Shown here in pieces: positions 51,365 to 62,288 of a stretch of 64,000 nt of DNA; the first letter of the stretch is position 1, and each line of letters starts with the position of its first letter. The DNA lies in NCBI GenBank assembly GCA_014802345.1, contig JAAVCM010000027.1:1-64000 (forward strand), written 5' to 3'. The notes beneath the pieces were generated by a model, which saw nothing but the letters and a program-made list of their open reading frames with translations, had not been told where the DNA came from and ran no database searches. Source of the DNA: Bacteroides sp. (GTDB taxonomy: Bacteria; Bacteroidota; Bacteroidia; Bacteroidales; Muribaculaceae). The translations under genes were made by a program, and so were the position numbers.

Positions 51365-53445
51365 GATTCCACCTCCTTTTTGGGATTGAGTGCCGCAAGC
51401 TCGCGCCTCCGGAACGATTCCCGGCTCATGAAGCGGGCTGATGACAGTGCGGGAGCAATGCGGTCAATGGATTTTAACTTGTGATTTTGAATGATTTCTG
51501 CCGAGGGTTCGCCGCCCGCAGGAACCGAATCGGTGACCACCTCCGGGACATCAATCCCACCGGGGGCGACAAGAATACTGTCGGTATGCACCCCGAGTGA
51601 GTCACTGACCCCCCGGAGCGAGTCAGCCAGCTCTGCTTCCTGAGAATCAGGCATAATCTCCCCGGGCATATCCATCCTGCCGAGAGTCGCGGGAAGCGGG
51701 GTCTGCGGCTGCTGTGGCTTCGGTTTGCCGAGCATCAGCCCGCGCACCTTGTAGGCTTCCGGTTTGACATTGGTGAAAAACTGCTGTGAACTGAGTCCGT
51801 CCATCTCGGGAGGATATTCAAATATTTCGTCGGGCGACATGGGACGCAGCGGACCGAACCATCTGAAAGCAGGGAGATAGTAGGCGGAACGCTTGGCGAG
51901 ATAGAGCGGCGTAGCCTTGCCGGTTGTTTCAGGCCACATGACCAGATGCTCGATGTCATTGCCGTTAAAGAATGCATCCATGTAGCTGCTCTCGGTGAAG
52001 ACAAACTTGTTGTAGGTCGAATCATTTTCCATAGGGAACATGATTTGCTGGACATTTCCCTCGACGTAGAGGCGGCGGATGGTCGAATCGTTGAACCATG
52101 CCGTCATGTCTGCCCCCGCAAGCTGATTGTAGCAATCCTCGCCGACAAACTGCGCTACCATCGCCGATTCCGGCAGACGCGCCCAGTCAGCGGTCGAGTC
52201 GTTGAAGTGGAGATAAATGACATTGCCTGCTATCTGGTTGTCACCGTTCCAGATGATGGGATGATAGTACATATATAATATCGAATCCCGCTCGACGGAA
52301 CTGAGTGAGTCACAAAGACCCTGAATATCATTTCGGAAGAAACGCACCCGATGGTAGACATCGGTCACCTTGGTGGAATCTTCAAGCATATATGCCTTTA
52401 TTGTGTCGCCATGGAGATAAAGCGTATCGGGCTTGGAGTACTCCATAGCCAGCGCATTGCCGGTGACAAAGGCTGAATCGGTCAGTTCGTTGTAAAATCC
52501 GTAGTCGCCGCGCAGTTCTGACTGTCTGACAGAGTCGGTCAGAATCATGTTGCCGAAGGCTTCGCCGTAGCCCTTCTCGCGGTCATAGAAAAGCGTGTCG
52601 CCCGTCAGGTAGTTGCCACGGCGGGTGTGGACGCGTGAGCGGTCATAGAGGTCGGCAAGCCCAAGGTTGGTGTCATAGAAACCCGACGAGGAGTTGATTT
52701 CACCATCCTTGCTGACGATTAATGTCGGACACATAAGCTGGGCTATGCCGGTCTCGGTGTTGTAGGTCAGCGAGTCGGTGAACATCCGCAGGGTATCGTT
52801 CTCACGAGGGCCGGTAAGGTCGACATTAAGATAGAAGAAGGCATCCTTTGTCGAGGGGTAATAGAATCCTTGCAGCGAACGCAACACATTCTGCTTGTCC
52901 GTAAGCGTGCCGCCCGTCTCGTAGTAGCCGACATCGGCAGCCATGTCGTAGAAGAACACATCGGTGGTCAGCGACACGTCGCGGTTGATGAGTCTGACGT
53001 TTTTACCGGCGTATGCCCGCAGTTCAGCGAGTTCCTGCTCGCCGTCGTAGTAAAGCTCATCACCGTAGACAAACAGGGTGTCCCCCTGCTCCATGTGTAC
53101 GTTCCGGAAGGCATCGAGCGACGAAGTGGCCTCGTTGAAACGCGCGCTGTCGCAGTACATATACATATCCTCCTTGCGGAAAACTACATTGCCGACAAGC
53201 ACCTGCACGTCAGAATCGCGCGCCTGATCGAACATAAGCCGGTCAGCCCGTTCAAGGAATACCTTGCCGGGCTGGTGGCGGTCAGCGTCAGGAATAGTCG
53301 GACGTATCCCCTTTGAAGAGGGTGCGGGAGCGATCTTTTGGGGCGCGGGAGCAGAAGCGGGCTTGTCTTTCGGAGCCTGCGCAAGCATGGCAGGAAGCGT
53401 GACGGTCGCCACTGCCAGAAGTGCAAGGATGGGAGAACGCCTCAT
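51361..53445 (-). CDS. OstA-like/LptA-like organic solvent tolerance domain protein
   Basis: Repeated OstA-like beta segments (LVGNVVFRKEDMYMYCDSARFNEATSSLDAFRNVHMEQGDTLFVYGDEL). Confidence 0.85.
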   Translation of the reverse strand: MRRSPILALLAVATVTLPAMLAQAPKDKPASAPAPQKIAPAPSSKGIRPTIPDADRHQPGKVFLERADRLMFDQARDSDVQVLVGNVVFRKEDMYMYCDSARFNEATSSLDAFRNVHMEQGDTLFVYGDELYYDGEQELAELRAYAGKNVRLINRDVSLTTDVFFYDMAADVGYYETGGTLTDKQNVLRSLQGFYYPSTKDAFFYLNVDLTGPRENDTLRMFTDSLTYNTETGIAQLMCPTLIVSKDGEINSSSGFYDTNLGLADLYDRSRVHTRRGNYLTGDTLFYDREKGYGEAFGNMILTDSVRQSELRGDYGFYNELTDSAFVTGNALAMEYSKPDTLYLHGDTIKAYMLEDSTKVTDVYHRVRFFRNDIQGLCDSLSSVERDSILYMYYHPIIWNGDNQIAGNVIYLHFNDSTADWARLPESAMVAQFVGEDCYNQLAGADMTAWFNDSTIRRLYVEGNVQQIMFPMENDSTYNKFVFTESSYMDAFFNGNDIEHLVMWPETTGKATPLYLAKRSAYYLPAFRWFGPLRPMSPDEIFEYPPEMDGLSSQQFFTNVKPEAYKVRGLMLGKPKPQQPQTPLPATLGRMDMPGEIMPDSQEAELADSLRGVSDSLGVHTDSILVAPGGIDVPEVVTDSVPAGGEPSAEIIQNHKLKSIDRIAPALSSARFMSRESFRRRELAALNPKKEVES

Positions 53446-53449
53446 GACG

Positions 53450-54808
53450 TTATTTTATCCAGCCTTTGTTCTGGAATTCACAGTTGCGCCAACCCTCCTC
53501 GATACGGATATATGTGTTCTTGATTTTATTGGCAAGCCAGTTGTCGAGGATTTCCTGACGGCGTGCGTTCTCATACATACCCTTTATCAACTGGAAGTCA
53601 TCGGAAATATTGGCCTTATGGCCGGGAATACGCTCGGTCAGCTTGACCATTGCGACAATCTCATGGTTGGTCTTGGGGTCGTTCATCACGAAAGGTTCCG
53701 AGATGTCGCCCGGCTCCATGTCGGCGACGCGCTTGGCTATTTCCTGAGGAAGATCCGACATATTGAAGCGGGTGGAACCGGTCTCGCGGTTCACCATACG
53801 ACCCTTGTTGTTGCGGGTATCCTTGTCCTGCGAAAGGAAAGTGACGGCCTCCTCGAAAGTGAATTTCTTGTCAAGGATGTCGGAGCGGAGCGAGTCCATA
53901 CGGTTGACGGCATCGGTGAGGTCCTTTTCAGCCACCTTCGGTTTCAGGAGGATGTGGCGGACATTGATACGGTCGCCTCGTTTCTCGATAAGCTGGATGA
54001 TATGGAAACCGAACTCCGTCTCGACAATCTTCGAGACCTTCTTGGGATCATTGAGGTTGAAGGCTACGGCAGAGAATTCAGGGACAAACTCGGCACGGCC
54101 GCTGAAACCGAGCTCACCGCCACGCTGACCGCTGACAGGGTCCTCGGAATAGAGGATGGCAAGAGTGGAGAAAGGGGTCTCTCCCTTGTTGACCTGCTCG
54201 GTGAAGTTGCGCAGACGTGCCTTGACATCCTCGATGGCCTCGCGGGGAATGGCGGGGGCGACAGTCAGAATCTGCGTCTCGACCTGCAAGGGAACCCAAG
54301 GCACACTGTCGGTCGGTATCTTTTCGAAATAACGGCGCACGTCGGCAGGGGTCGACTTGATGTTCTTCGTGAGACTGCGCTGCACTTCCTGAATCCTCGC
54401 GCGATTGCCGACCATCTCGATGAGCGACTCGCGGAGTGCGGGGAAGGATTTGTTGAAATACTGCTCCACCTTCTCCTTAGAACCGAGGTTCATGATATAG
54501 GCGTTGAGCTGCTGCTCGACATTCTGAAACACCATGGCTTCGGGAACCTCGATGGTGTCCATCTCCGCCTGATGAAGATAGAGCTTTTCGATGGCAAGCT
54601 GTTCAGGGACGGTGCAGTAAGGGTCGCCGGGGATGGGCGTGCCTTCATAACGCATAGTCTGGTAAGCCTCTTCGATTTCCGACTTCCATATAGGCTGGTC
54701 ACCTACGACCCAAGCCACTTCTTCGACCACATTGTCAGTACCGGCCGACACATAGACTGCTCCCGAGAGGAGGAGTATGCCAAGAAATATGATTGATTTG
54801 ATTTTCAC
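53450..54808 (-). CDS. SurA-like peptidylprolyl isomerase
   Basis: Parvulin repeats ILYSEDPVSGQRGGELGFSGRAEFVPEFSAVAF and INVRHILLKPK; most plausible start is GTG at 54808 (VKIKSIIFLGILLLSGAVYVSAG signal peptide). Confidence 0.9.
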   Translation of the reverse strand: MKIKSIIFLGILLLSGAVYVSAGTDNVVEEVAWVVGDQPIWKSEIEEAYQTMRYEGTPIPGDPYCTVPEQLAIEKLYLHQAEMDTIEVPEAMVFQNVEQQLNAYIMNLGSKEKVEQYFNKSFPALRESLIEMVGNRARIQEVQRSLTKNIKSTPADVRRYFEKIPTDSVPWVPLQVETQILTVAPAIPREAIEDVKARLRNFTEQVNKGETPFSTLAILYSEDPVSGQRGGELGFSGRAEFVPEFSAVAFNLNDPKKVSKIVETEFGFHIIQLIEKRGDRINVRHILLKPKVAEKDLTDAVNRMDSLRSDILDKKFTFEEAVTFLSQDKDTRNNKGRMVNRETGSTRFNMSDLPQEIAKRVADMEPGDISEPFVMNDPKTNHEIVAMVKLTERIPGHKANISDDFQLIKGMYENARRQEILDNWLANKIKNTYIRIEEGWRNCEFQNKGWIK

Positions 54809-55122
54809 TTGCTTATAGGGATGAAATGAGTGAGAATTCAGATTTTGGTTTATATGATTCAAAAATATCAGCCCCAAAGTTACTAAAAATTCTCCAACCC
54901 CGCCAAAATCAATGCGATTTAAAGAAAATTTCACACTCGAAAGCCACAGATCTCCACCCCGCCGACAGAAATATTCGATAAAAAATGATGTTATTTGCAG
55001 GAATTTTGCTACTTTCGCTTGTTAATTATATAAGTCCGTCCCGGCAGAATCAATTCTGACGGCTCACCGACAGCATTTCAATAGGTTTCAACTATTCTCA
55101 ACCGTATTTTTTCAGCTTTACG

Positions 55123-55566
55123 ATGGAACATCTCAAGGTCAAAATCATCAACGACTCCTCTAATCCCCTCCCCGCTTACGAAACTCCGTCATCAGCAGGA
55201 ATGGATGTGCGCGCCAAGCTCGACGCTCCCGTCACACTCCAGCCGCTTGAACGCGCCCTGATTCCGACAGGGCTCCGTATGCAGCTCCCGCAGGGCTACG
55301 AGTGTCAGGTCAGACCCCGCTCCGGACTCGCGCTGAAACATGGCATCTCCCTCGTGAACACTCCCGGAACCATTGACGCTGACTATCGCGGTGAAATCGG
55401 AATCATAGTCATCAACCTCTCTAACGAGCCTTACACCATCACCAACGGCGAGCGCATCGCCCAACTGGTCATCAAGGAGTATGTCCACATCACTTGGGAG
55501 CAGGTGGACCGAATCGACACGACCGTGCGCGGCGATGGTGCTTTCGGACACACAGGCGTAAACTGA
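55123..55566 (+). CDS. dut: dUTP diphosphatase
   Basis: SAGMDVRAKLD, RPRSGLALKHGISLVNTPGTIDADYRGEI, RGDGAFGHTG. Confidence 0.97.
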   Translation: MEHLKVKIINDSSNPLPAYETPSSAGMDVRAKLDAPVTLQPLERALIPTGLRMQLPQGYECQVRPRSGLALKHGISLVNTPGTIDADYRGEIGIIVINLSNEPYTITNGERIAQLVIKEYVHITWEQVDRIDTTVRGDGAFGHTGVN

Positions 55567-55594
55567 GAGACTTTTCACCCCCAAGTGCCAGACA

Positions 55595-57343
55595 ATGAAA
55601 CAACTCCCCGTCCTCATCCTTACAATCCTCACGCTCGGAGCCATATCGGTGATGGCAAAGAGTCCGCGCAACTCCGACCTGCGGGCTCAGGAGGATATCC
55701 GTAAAGCGGATTACATCTACCTCGAAGCCCTGCGAGCAAAATCGCAGGGTCAGCACGACGCGGCCTATTCACTCTTGCAGCGTGCAAGCGAACTGAACGG
55801 AGCCGACAAGGATGTCGGTGTCGAACTCTCGCTCTATCTCCTGCGTCTTTCAGAGACCGATTCGACACTCCTCGACCGGTCGATGGGACTGCTCAGGGAC
55901 TACGTCGAGGCAAATCCTGCCGATAAGTATTACGGCGGCCGCTATGCCATGCTCAACGAGCAGCTACTCAACCGCAAGGAGGCTGTCAGGACATGGGAAC
56001 GGCTTCACACATATCACCCCGAGGAACTTGAAATCACCTACCGCTACGCCAATGCACTCGGGCAGGGGGGCGACGAGGCTGACCGCGACCGTGCGATAGC
56101 CGTCTATGACTCTGTCGAGATAGCCGAAGGGAAGAGCATCCCCCTGACGACCAAGAAAATCCAGATTTTCTTTGCCCGGCAGGACACCGCTTCGATTCTC
56201 GGCGAGGCTGACCGTCTGCGCGAATCATCGCCGAAAAACGTGGAATTTCAGGTATTTTCAGGCGACATCTATTCAATGTTCGGCGAGAAAGACAAGGCAA
56301 AGGCTTTCTACGACGCCGCCTGTGAGCTCGACCCTTCTAGTGGCGTAGCCTACTATTCGCGTGCGCAGTTCTACAACTCACTCGGCGACAGTGCCGCCTT
56401 CAACCGGGAGGTCTTTCAGGCTCTCCAACAGAAAAGCCTCGACGTTGAAACCAAGCTCGCAATACTAAGGAGCTACATCCAGCAGATGTATAACGACTCG
56501 ACGCAGCTTCCGCGAATCGGCAAACTTTTCGATGTCCTCATCGACCAGCACCCCCACGAAGCCGACATCCACGCACTCTATGCACGCTACCTGATTCTCA
56601 CAAAGGACTACGCTGGCGCGGCGGAGCAGACTGAGCGCGCCCTCGACCTCGACCCGGCCGATCAGGAGGGGTGGGAAATGCTTACCTCGCTCTACTTGCA
56701 GGAGGAGAAACTGGACAAGGCTATGGCAGCCGTCAAACGCTCGTTCCGCTACTATCCTGAGAACGCCCATCAGTATCTCGTCCTCGGTTCCATCCTTGAC
56801 CAGAAGGGTGAACGGGAAAAAGCACCGGTCGAATATGCGCGCGCACTTGAACTCATCGACTCGGCCGACACCAAGACCATCTCACGCATCTACGGCGCTA
56901 TGGGCGACAATCTCTATGCCCGACAGCTTGCCGACAGTGCCTTCGTCCTCTATCAGAAATCAATCCTCTACGACCCCGAGAACTATATGGCGCTCAACAA
57001 CTGTGCCTACTATCTCGCCTGTGAGGGCCGTGACCTCGACAAAGCCCTCTCGATGATTGAGACCGCTTCGGCAGCCGAACCTGACAACGCGACGACGCTC
57101 GACACTTACGCTTGGGTCCTTTTCAAACGCAAGGACTATGCCAAGGCTCACGAAATCATCGACCGCACGATGGAACTGACCGATGAACGTTCAGAGGAGA
57201 TACTCGAACACGCCGGCGACATATATTTCATGGACGGTGACCCCGACGGCGCCCTCGAATTCTGGAAAGAGGCCCTGAAACTCGATCCGAAAAACGAGCT
57301 TCTGCAACGGAAAGTCAAACATAAGACCTATTTCTTCAAATGA
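55595..57343 (+). CDS. tetratricopeptide repeat protein
   Basis: Multiple TPRs (e.g. AEQTERALDLDPADQEGWEMLTSLYLQEEKLDKAMAAVKRSF). Confidence 0.9.
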   Translation: MKQLPVLILTILTLGAISVMAKSPRNSDLRAQEDIRKADYIYLEALRAKSQGQHDAAYSLLQRASELNGADKDVGVELSLYLLRLSETDSTLLDRSMGLLRDYVEANPADKYYGGRYAMLNEQLLNRKEAVRTWERLHTYHPEELEITYRYANALGQGGDEADRDRAIAVYDSVEIAEGKSIPLTTKKIQIFFARQDTASILGEADRLRESSPKNVEFQVFSGDIYSMFGEKDKAKAFYDAACELDPSSGVAYYSRAQFYNSLGDSAAFNREVFQALQQKSLDVETKLAILRSYIQQMYNDSTQLPRIGKLFDVLIDQHPHEADIHALYARYLILTKDYAGAAEQTERALDLDPADQEGWEMLTSLYLQEEKLDKAMAAVKRSFRYYPENAHQYLVLGSILDQKGEREKAPVEYARALELIDSADTKTISRIYGAMGDNLYARQLADSAFVLYQKSILYDPENYMALNNCAYYLACEGRDLDKALSMIETASAAEPDNATTLDTYAWVLFKRKDYAKAHEIIDRTMELTDERSEEILEHAGDIYFMDGDPDGALEFWKEALKLDPKNELLQRKVKHKTYFFK

Positions 57344-58212
57344 CCTGCCGAAATTTTTCACCCATATCACGCAACAACCTTCTATTGACAGCACTCGTCA
57401 TGGTGCTGTCAATTCTGGTATCCGGATGCCACTCCTCACGCTCTGGAATCACGAGCGGAGGTGATTACCGCACCGACCCCGGAGCTGCACTGACCAAAAG
57501 CGAACTGACCGACCTTTTCAACGCACTTGAAGGGAGCTACGGCAGTTGGGAAACCGTCAAGATGCCTGTGACGCTCAATCTCAACAGCCCCAAGAGTGTC
57601 AGCATCGGCGGGACTCTGACAATGGAGCGTGAACGCTCGGTCAATATCTCGTTCCGCTTCTTCGGGATGGAGGTGGCATCTCTTATGGTGACGCAGGACA
57701 GCGTCTTCGCCACCTACAAGCTCGACCGCATATATTTTGCCGAAAGTATCCGTGACCTCATGGGTGGTTTCCCGGCAACCGTAGGCAATCTTCAGGACCT
57801 TCTGCTCGGAAGACCATTCGTCCTCGGCGAGAGTGCGCCCTCGCTCTCCCGCTGCCGTCTGAGCGGCAACGGAACGACATGGACCATCACTCCTGACTTC
57901 GCGCCGATGGGTATGGGTTATGACTTCACCGTTGACACTCCTACGGGAAATGTCGAACTGCTGACCGTCAACCTTCCCTCACGCAACCCCATCATCGCCG
58001 ACTACTCAGATTTTGCCCTGTCCTCCACGGGTCCTATGGCAGGAAGCACGTCCATCTCCACTCGCACATCGGCCGCACGCTTTGAAGGCGAAATAGTCCT
58101 CAACCCCAAGAAAGCGGAGTGGGACAAGGGTTCGGCGAAATCATGGAGCGTACCTAAGGGCTATACCCGTGTGCGCGCCGATGAAATCATCAAGAAGCTC
58201 AACCGCAAATAA
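57340..58212 (+). CDS. DUF4292 family lipoprotein
   Basis: Lipobox ILVSGCHSS; position between a TPR gene and an M23 peptidase typical for Bacteroidales. Confidence 0.8.
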   Translation: MTCRNFSPISRNNLLLTALVMVLSILVSGCHSSRSGITSGGDYRTDPGAALTKSELTDLFNALEGSYGSWETVKMPVTLNLNSPKSVSIGGTLTMERERSVNISFRFFGMEVASLMVTQDSVFATYKLDRIYFAESIRDLMGGFPATVGNLQDLLLGRPFVLGESAPSLSRCRLSGNGTTWTITPDFAPMGMGYDFTVDTPTGNVELLTVNLPSRNPIIADYSDFALSSTGPMAGSTSISTRTSAARFEGEIVLNPKKAEWDKGSAKSWSVPKGYTRVRADEIIKKLNRK

Positions 58213-58265
58213 TCCTCCCTTAAAACTCCAACCCCTAAACCAAACTCTAAACTTTAAAATCTTAA

Positions 58266-59681
58266 ATGTCCCATAGCCTTGGAATTTTGAGCCGTTGTGT
58301 CGCCGTCGTCCTGACGGTAATGATGCTTGCAGTCATTCCTGCGGATGCCCAGACAAGAAAAAAGACTACACGCACCTCCTCCCCTACCCGCCAGAGGACA
58401 ATGGAGAGCGTGAAGAAAGACAAGACAAACACCGAGCGAAAAATCTCCGAGACATCCACCCGCATCCAGACCAACGCACAGGAGCTGAACCGACAACTGA
58501 ACAAGCTCAACTCCCTCAATGCCGACATCGAGGCAACCCGCTCGCAGGCTGAGGGGCTGCGCCAGCACATCGACTCACTCGGAAATGCAATCAACGTCAC
58601 CGCCGACTCAATCAACAGCCTCAACGATGAACTTGAAAGTATGCGGCGCGCCTACGTCAAGGCTCTGAAAGACCTGCAACCCCATGCCGGGGCTGCCAAC
58701 GACCTCTCGTTCATCTTCTCGGCCGAAACATTTGCCGAGGCTTACAGCCGTATCCGTTACCTGCGCCAGTTCTCGGCATGGCGTGAGCGCAAAGCCCAGA
58801 ACATCCGTGATGCAGTCGAACGTATATCCGACCGCCGGGCCCACCTCACATCGCTGCGCCACAGTCAGGACAAAGCCTACCGTAAGGCCGAGGAGACCCA
58901 GCAGACCCTGAGCAAACAGCAAGCGCAGTCGGAACAGATGGTCAATCAGTTGCGCAAGGAGGACAGTGCTCTGCGCCGTTCACTCAACGAACAGAAGCAG
59001 AAGGCTGCCGCACTTGACCGCGAACTCGACCGACTGATTGCCGCAGAGCAGGCGCGCATAGCGCGCGAGGAGGAAGCCGCCCGCCGGAGGGCAGAGAAGG
59101 CTAAGGAAAAAAACAAGACCAAACCGGCGACCGCAACCAAACCTGCAACCTCTAAGGAAACCGCAGCCCATAGCGCAACGGAGACCGAAAAGCCGTCGGC
59201 AAAGGCTGTCGCTTCTGCCAACGCGACCACCCAGACAGCCGCTGCCGCAGACCTGTCGGCTCTCTCCGGCTCATTTGCCGCCAACAAGGGTCGGCTTCTC
59301 TTCCCTGTCGCGGGCAAATACAAGGTCGTCCGCCGCTTCGGACGCCAGCCCCACCCCACTCTACCCCATGTCGAGACCGACAATTCCGGCATCGACATTG
59401 AGGTTGGAACCGGCTCAGAAGCCCGTTCAGTCTTCGCCGGTTCCGTCTCGGCAATCTTCAAGCAGGACGGCTTCAATTCAATAGTAATGATACGCCACGG
59501 CCGCTACATAACCATCTATGCCGGACTTGCTTCCGTCAATGTGAAACCGGGCGACGTAGTGAAAGCCGGACAGTCCCTCGGCAGAATCTACTCCGACCCG
59601 GAGGACGGCAACCGCACTATACTCCACTTCGAAATCCGCAACGAGCGGCAGAAACTAAATCCATCGCAATGGGTAAGGTGA
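58266..59681 (+). CDS. murein hydrolase activator EnvC-like, M23 peptidase
   Basis: Long coiled coil, then FPVAGKYKVVRRFGRQ...GIDIEVGTGSEARSVFAG...GRYITIYAGLASVNVKPGDVVKAGQSLG. Confidence 0.9.
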   Translation: MSHSLGILSRCVAVVLTVMMLAVIPADAQTRKKTTRTSSPTRQRTMESVKKDKTNTERKISETSTRIQTNAQELNRQLNKLNSLNADIEATRSQAEGLRQHIDSLGNAINVTADSINSLNDELESMRRAYVKALKDLQPHAGAANDLSFIFSAETFAEAYSRIRYLRQFSAWRERKAQNIRDAVERISDRRAHLTSLRHSQDKAYRKAEETQQTLSKQQAQSEQMVNQLRKEDSALRRSLNEQKQKAAALDRELDRLIAAEQARIAREEEAARRRAEKAKEKNKTKPATATKPATSKETAAHSATETEKPSAKAVASANATTQTAAAADLSALSGSFAANKGRLLFPVAGKYKVVRRFGRQPHPTLPHVETDNSGIDIEVGTGSEARSVFAGSVSAIFKQDGFNSIVMIRHGRYITIYAGLASVNVKPGDVVKAGQSLGRIYSDPEDGNRTILHFEIRNERQKLNPSQWVR

Positions 59682-59743
59682 GAAACCTTAGGGGCGATAA
59701 ATTGGTTATATAAGAAGTGGAACATCAGAAAAAAATAAGATAT

Positions 59744-61447
59744 ATGAAAACTTTTGAAGAACTCGGTGTCAGCGAACCACTGCGCAAGGCAGTGGAGGAG
59801 CTTGGTTTTGAATCCCCAATGCCCGTACAGGAACGGGTCATCCCGCGGCTCCTCGGCGACGCCCACGATATTATCGCCCTTGCCCAGACCGGCACCGGCA
59901 AGACGGCAGCTTTCGGCCTGCCGGTACTCCAGCGTGTCAATCCCGAACTCAACAAGCCTCAGGCCCTCATCCTCGCCCCGACGCGTGAGCTTTGTCTGCA
60001 AATAGGCAGTGACCTCGCGGATTTCTCCAAGTATGTCCCCGACGTAAAGGTGCTGCCAGTCTACGGCGGTTCGAGCATAGAGAGCCAGATACGCTCACTG
60101 AAAAAAGGTGTGCAGATCATTGTCGCCACTCCGGGTCGTCTCATCGACCTCATCAAACGTGGTGTCGTGAAACTCGACGACGTCAACACCGTCGTGCTGG
60201 ACGAGGCCGACGAGATGCTCAACATGGGCTTCCTCGAATCGCTCGAACAGATTCTCTCCTACGTCCCCGAGGGTCGCAAGATGCTCCTTTTCTCGGCAAC
60301 AATGCCTGCCGACATAGCAAAGATTGCAAAACGCTACATGAAGGACTACGAGGAAATCGTGGTCGGCACGCGCAACGAGGGTGCGCAGAACGTGCGTCAC
60401 ATATATTATATGGTCAATGCCCGTGACAAGTATCTTGCCCTCAAACGTATCGTCGACAATTCGCCCAACATCTACGCCATCATCTTCTGCCGCACACGCC
60501 GCGACACTCAGGAGATTGCCGACAACCTTATCCGCGACGGATACAACGCCGAGGCGCTCCACGGCGACCTCTCGCAGCAGCAGCGTGACATCGTGATGAA
60601 GAAATTCCGTGACCGTGTAGTCACCCTTCTCGTGGCAACCGATGTGGCCGCGCGCGGTCTTGATGTCGATGACCTGACCCACGTCATCAACTATGGTCTC
60701 CCCGACGACACGGCTGTCTATACCCACCGTTCAGGCCGTACAGGACGTGCCGGCAAATCGGGTGTCTCAATCGCCATCATCCACTCGCGTGAGAAAGGCA
60801 AGCTGCGCGAAATCGAGCGCATCATCGGCAAGACCTTCGAGCGTAAGGATGTCCCGACCCCTGAACACATCATCGAGAAACAGCTCTACAACCTCGCCGA
60901 CCGTCTCGAACGCGTGAAGGTCAACGAGGAGGAGATAGCCCGCTATCTTCCCGGCATCTCGCGCAAGCTCGAATGGCTCTCCGAGGAGGACCTCCTCAAA
61001 CGTGTCATCTCCCTTGAATTCAACCGACTTCTCGACTACTACAAGGATGCGCCCAATATTGACTTCATCGACGCAAAGCCTACAAAAGCCGAGCGCAAGG
61101 GACGCAAGAGCGAACATGAACGCCCGAAAAACGACAAGGAGAAGGACCGCCGTACTGCCGAGCGCGGCATGGAGCGCGTCTACATCAACGTCGGCAAGCG
61201 CGACGGATTCTTTGCAGGCAACCTGATTGATATGCTCAACAAACTCATCCCCGGCAAGCGTGTCGACGTAGGCCGTATCGACCTGCTCCCCGGCTATTCG
61301 CTCTTTGATGTAAAGAAGTCGGATGCCCGCAAGGTCGTAGGCGCGCTGACCGGTTCGGAGTTCTACGGCAAACGCATCCACAGCGAGATAGCCGATGCGG
61401 AGCGCGACTATTCGAAGATAGCCGAAAAACGCAAGAACAAGAAATAG
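59744..61447 (+). CDS. DEAD/DEAH box RNA helicase with C-terminal DbpA-like domain
   Basis: AQTGTGKTAAF, PTRELCLQI, VLDEADEML, SAT, HRSGRTGRAGKSG; C-terminal RDGFFAGNLIDMLNKLIPGKRVDVGRIDL; start at MKTFEELG. Confidence 0.93.
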   Translation: MKTFEELGVSEPLRKAVEELGFESPMPVQERVIPRLLGDAHDIIALAQTGTGKTAAFGLPVLQRVNPELNKPQALILAPTRELCLQIGSDLADFSKYVPDVKVLPVYGGSSIESQIRSLKKGVQIIVATPGRLIDLIKRGVVKLDDVNTVVLDEADEMLNMGFLESLEQILSYVPEGRKMLLFSATMPADIAKIAKRYMKDYEEIVVGTRNEGAQNVRHIYYMVNARDKYLALKRIVDNSPNIYAIIFCRTRRDTQEIADNLIRDGYNAEALHGDLSQQQRDIVMKKFRDRVVTLLVATDVAARGLDVDDLTHVINYGLPDDTAVYTHRSGRTGRAGKSGVSIAIIHSREKGKLREIERIIGKTFERKDVPTPEHIIEKQLYNLADRLERVKVNEEEIARYLPGISRKLEWLSEEDLLKRVISLEFNRLLDYYKDAPNIDFIDAKPTKAERKGRKSEHERPKNDKEKDRRTAERGMERVYINVGKRDGFFAGNLIDMLNKLIPGKRVDVGRIDLLPGYSLFDVKKSDARKVVGALTGSEFYGKRIHSEIADAERDYSKIAEKRKNKK

Positions 61448-61496
61448 GACGGCATCCACTGACATAACCATAACACCAACACCTTTAACAATAAAA

Positions 61497-62126
61497 ATGA
61501 AAAAATATCTTCTGTCACTCACCGTAGCTCTCGGATCGCTTGCGGCGCTGGCGCAGACCACGGCGGCCGACCTCTTTACGTCGGCTCCCCAAAGCGTGTT
61601 TCCGCTCCTCGACCGCAACACAAGGCTCGATATGGTGGACTACTACAAGAACGGTATGGCAACCCAGTCACAGAACCAGCTCGACGGCCGTTCCGCTATC
61701 ACCGAGATGACTCCTGAATCAGTCACCGTCAAGATGTCGGACTCGTCGGCAAGCCAGCTTGTGGAACTGAAAGGGAGCGACGGTCCGGTGATAGCCCTCA
61801 TAAACACCGTTGCGACCCCCGGACTTGATTCGAACATCAAGTTTTTCGATGCCAACTGGAATCCACTCCCGCCTGCAAACTTTTTCACTCAGCCGGGATG
61901 GAAAGAGTGGCTCACGGAAAGCGGCCGTCAGCACGAAGCCGATGTGACGATGCAGGCACCCTTCATGCTCTCCTCCTACCGTATCGACCCTTCGACATCG
62001 ACACTGACACTGACCAACAATCTCGGCCGTTTTCTTGACAAGGAGATTTACGATGACCTGTCGTCCTACCTCAACCCGACCCTGACCTACACTTGGACCG
62101 GAAAAGGCTTTAAGCTGGCAAAGTAA
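61497..62126 (+). CDS. DUF3256 family secreted protein
   Basis: Signal peptide; TAADLFTSAPQSVFPLLDRNTRLDMVDYYKNGM. Confidence 0.75.
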   Translation: MKKYLLSLTVALGSLAALAQTTAADLFTSAPQSVFPLLDRNTRLDMVDYYKNGMATQSQNQLDGRSAITEMTPESVTVKMSDSSASQLVELKGSDGPVIALINTVATPGLDSNIKFFDANWNPLPPANFFTQPGWKEWLTESGRQHEADVTMQAPFMLSSYRIDPSTSTLTLTNNLGRFLDKEIYDDLSSYLNPTLTYTWTGKGFKLAK

Positions 62127-62158
62127 GGATAGAGAGCAGGATAACACATATAACTGCA

Positions 62159-62200
62159 AACCCGAGGGGGTTCAGGCGACTGCCTGAACCCCCTCGGGTT
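62159..62200. terminator. strong bidirectional hairpin between convergent genes
   Basis: CCCGAGGGGGTTCAGGC (62161-62177) - GACT - GCCTGAACCCCCTCGGG (62182-62198), flanked by AA/TT. Confidence 0.85.
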
Positions 62201-62288
62201 ATTTCTATGAATCTGCCGCGTTTGTCAAGAAGACGGAGAGGCAGAAGCGGCTGCCACGGCTGAAATGTGGACGGAGCGTGGAGGAGAA

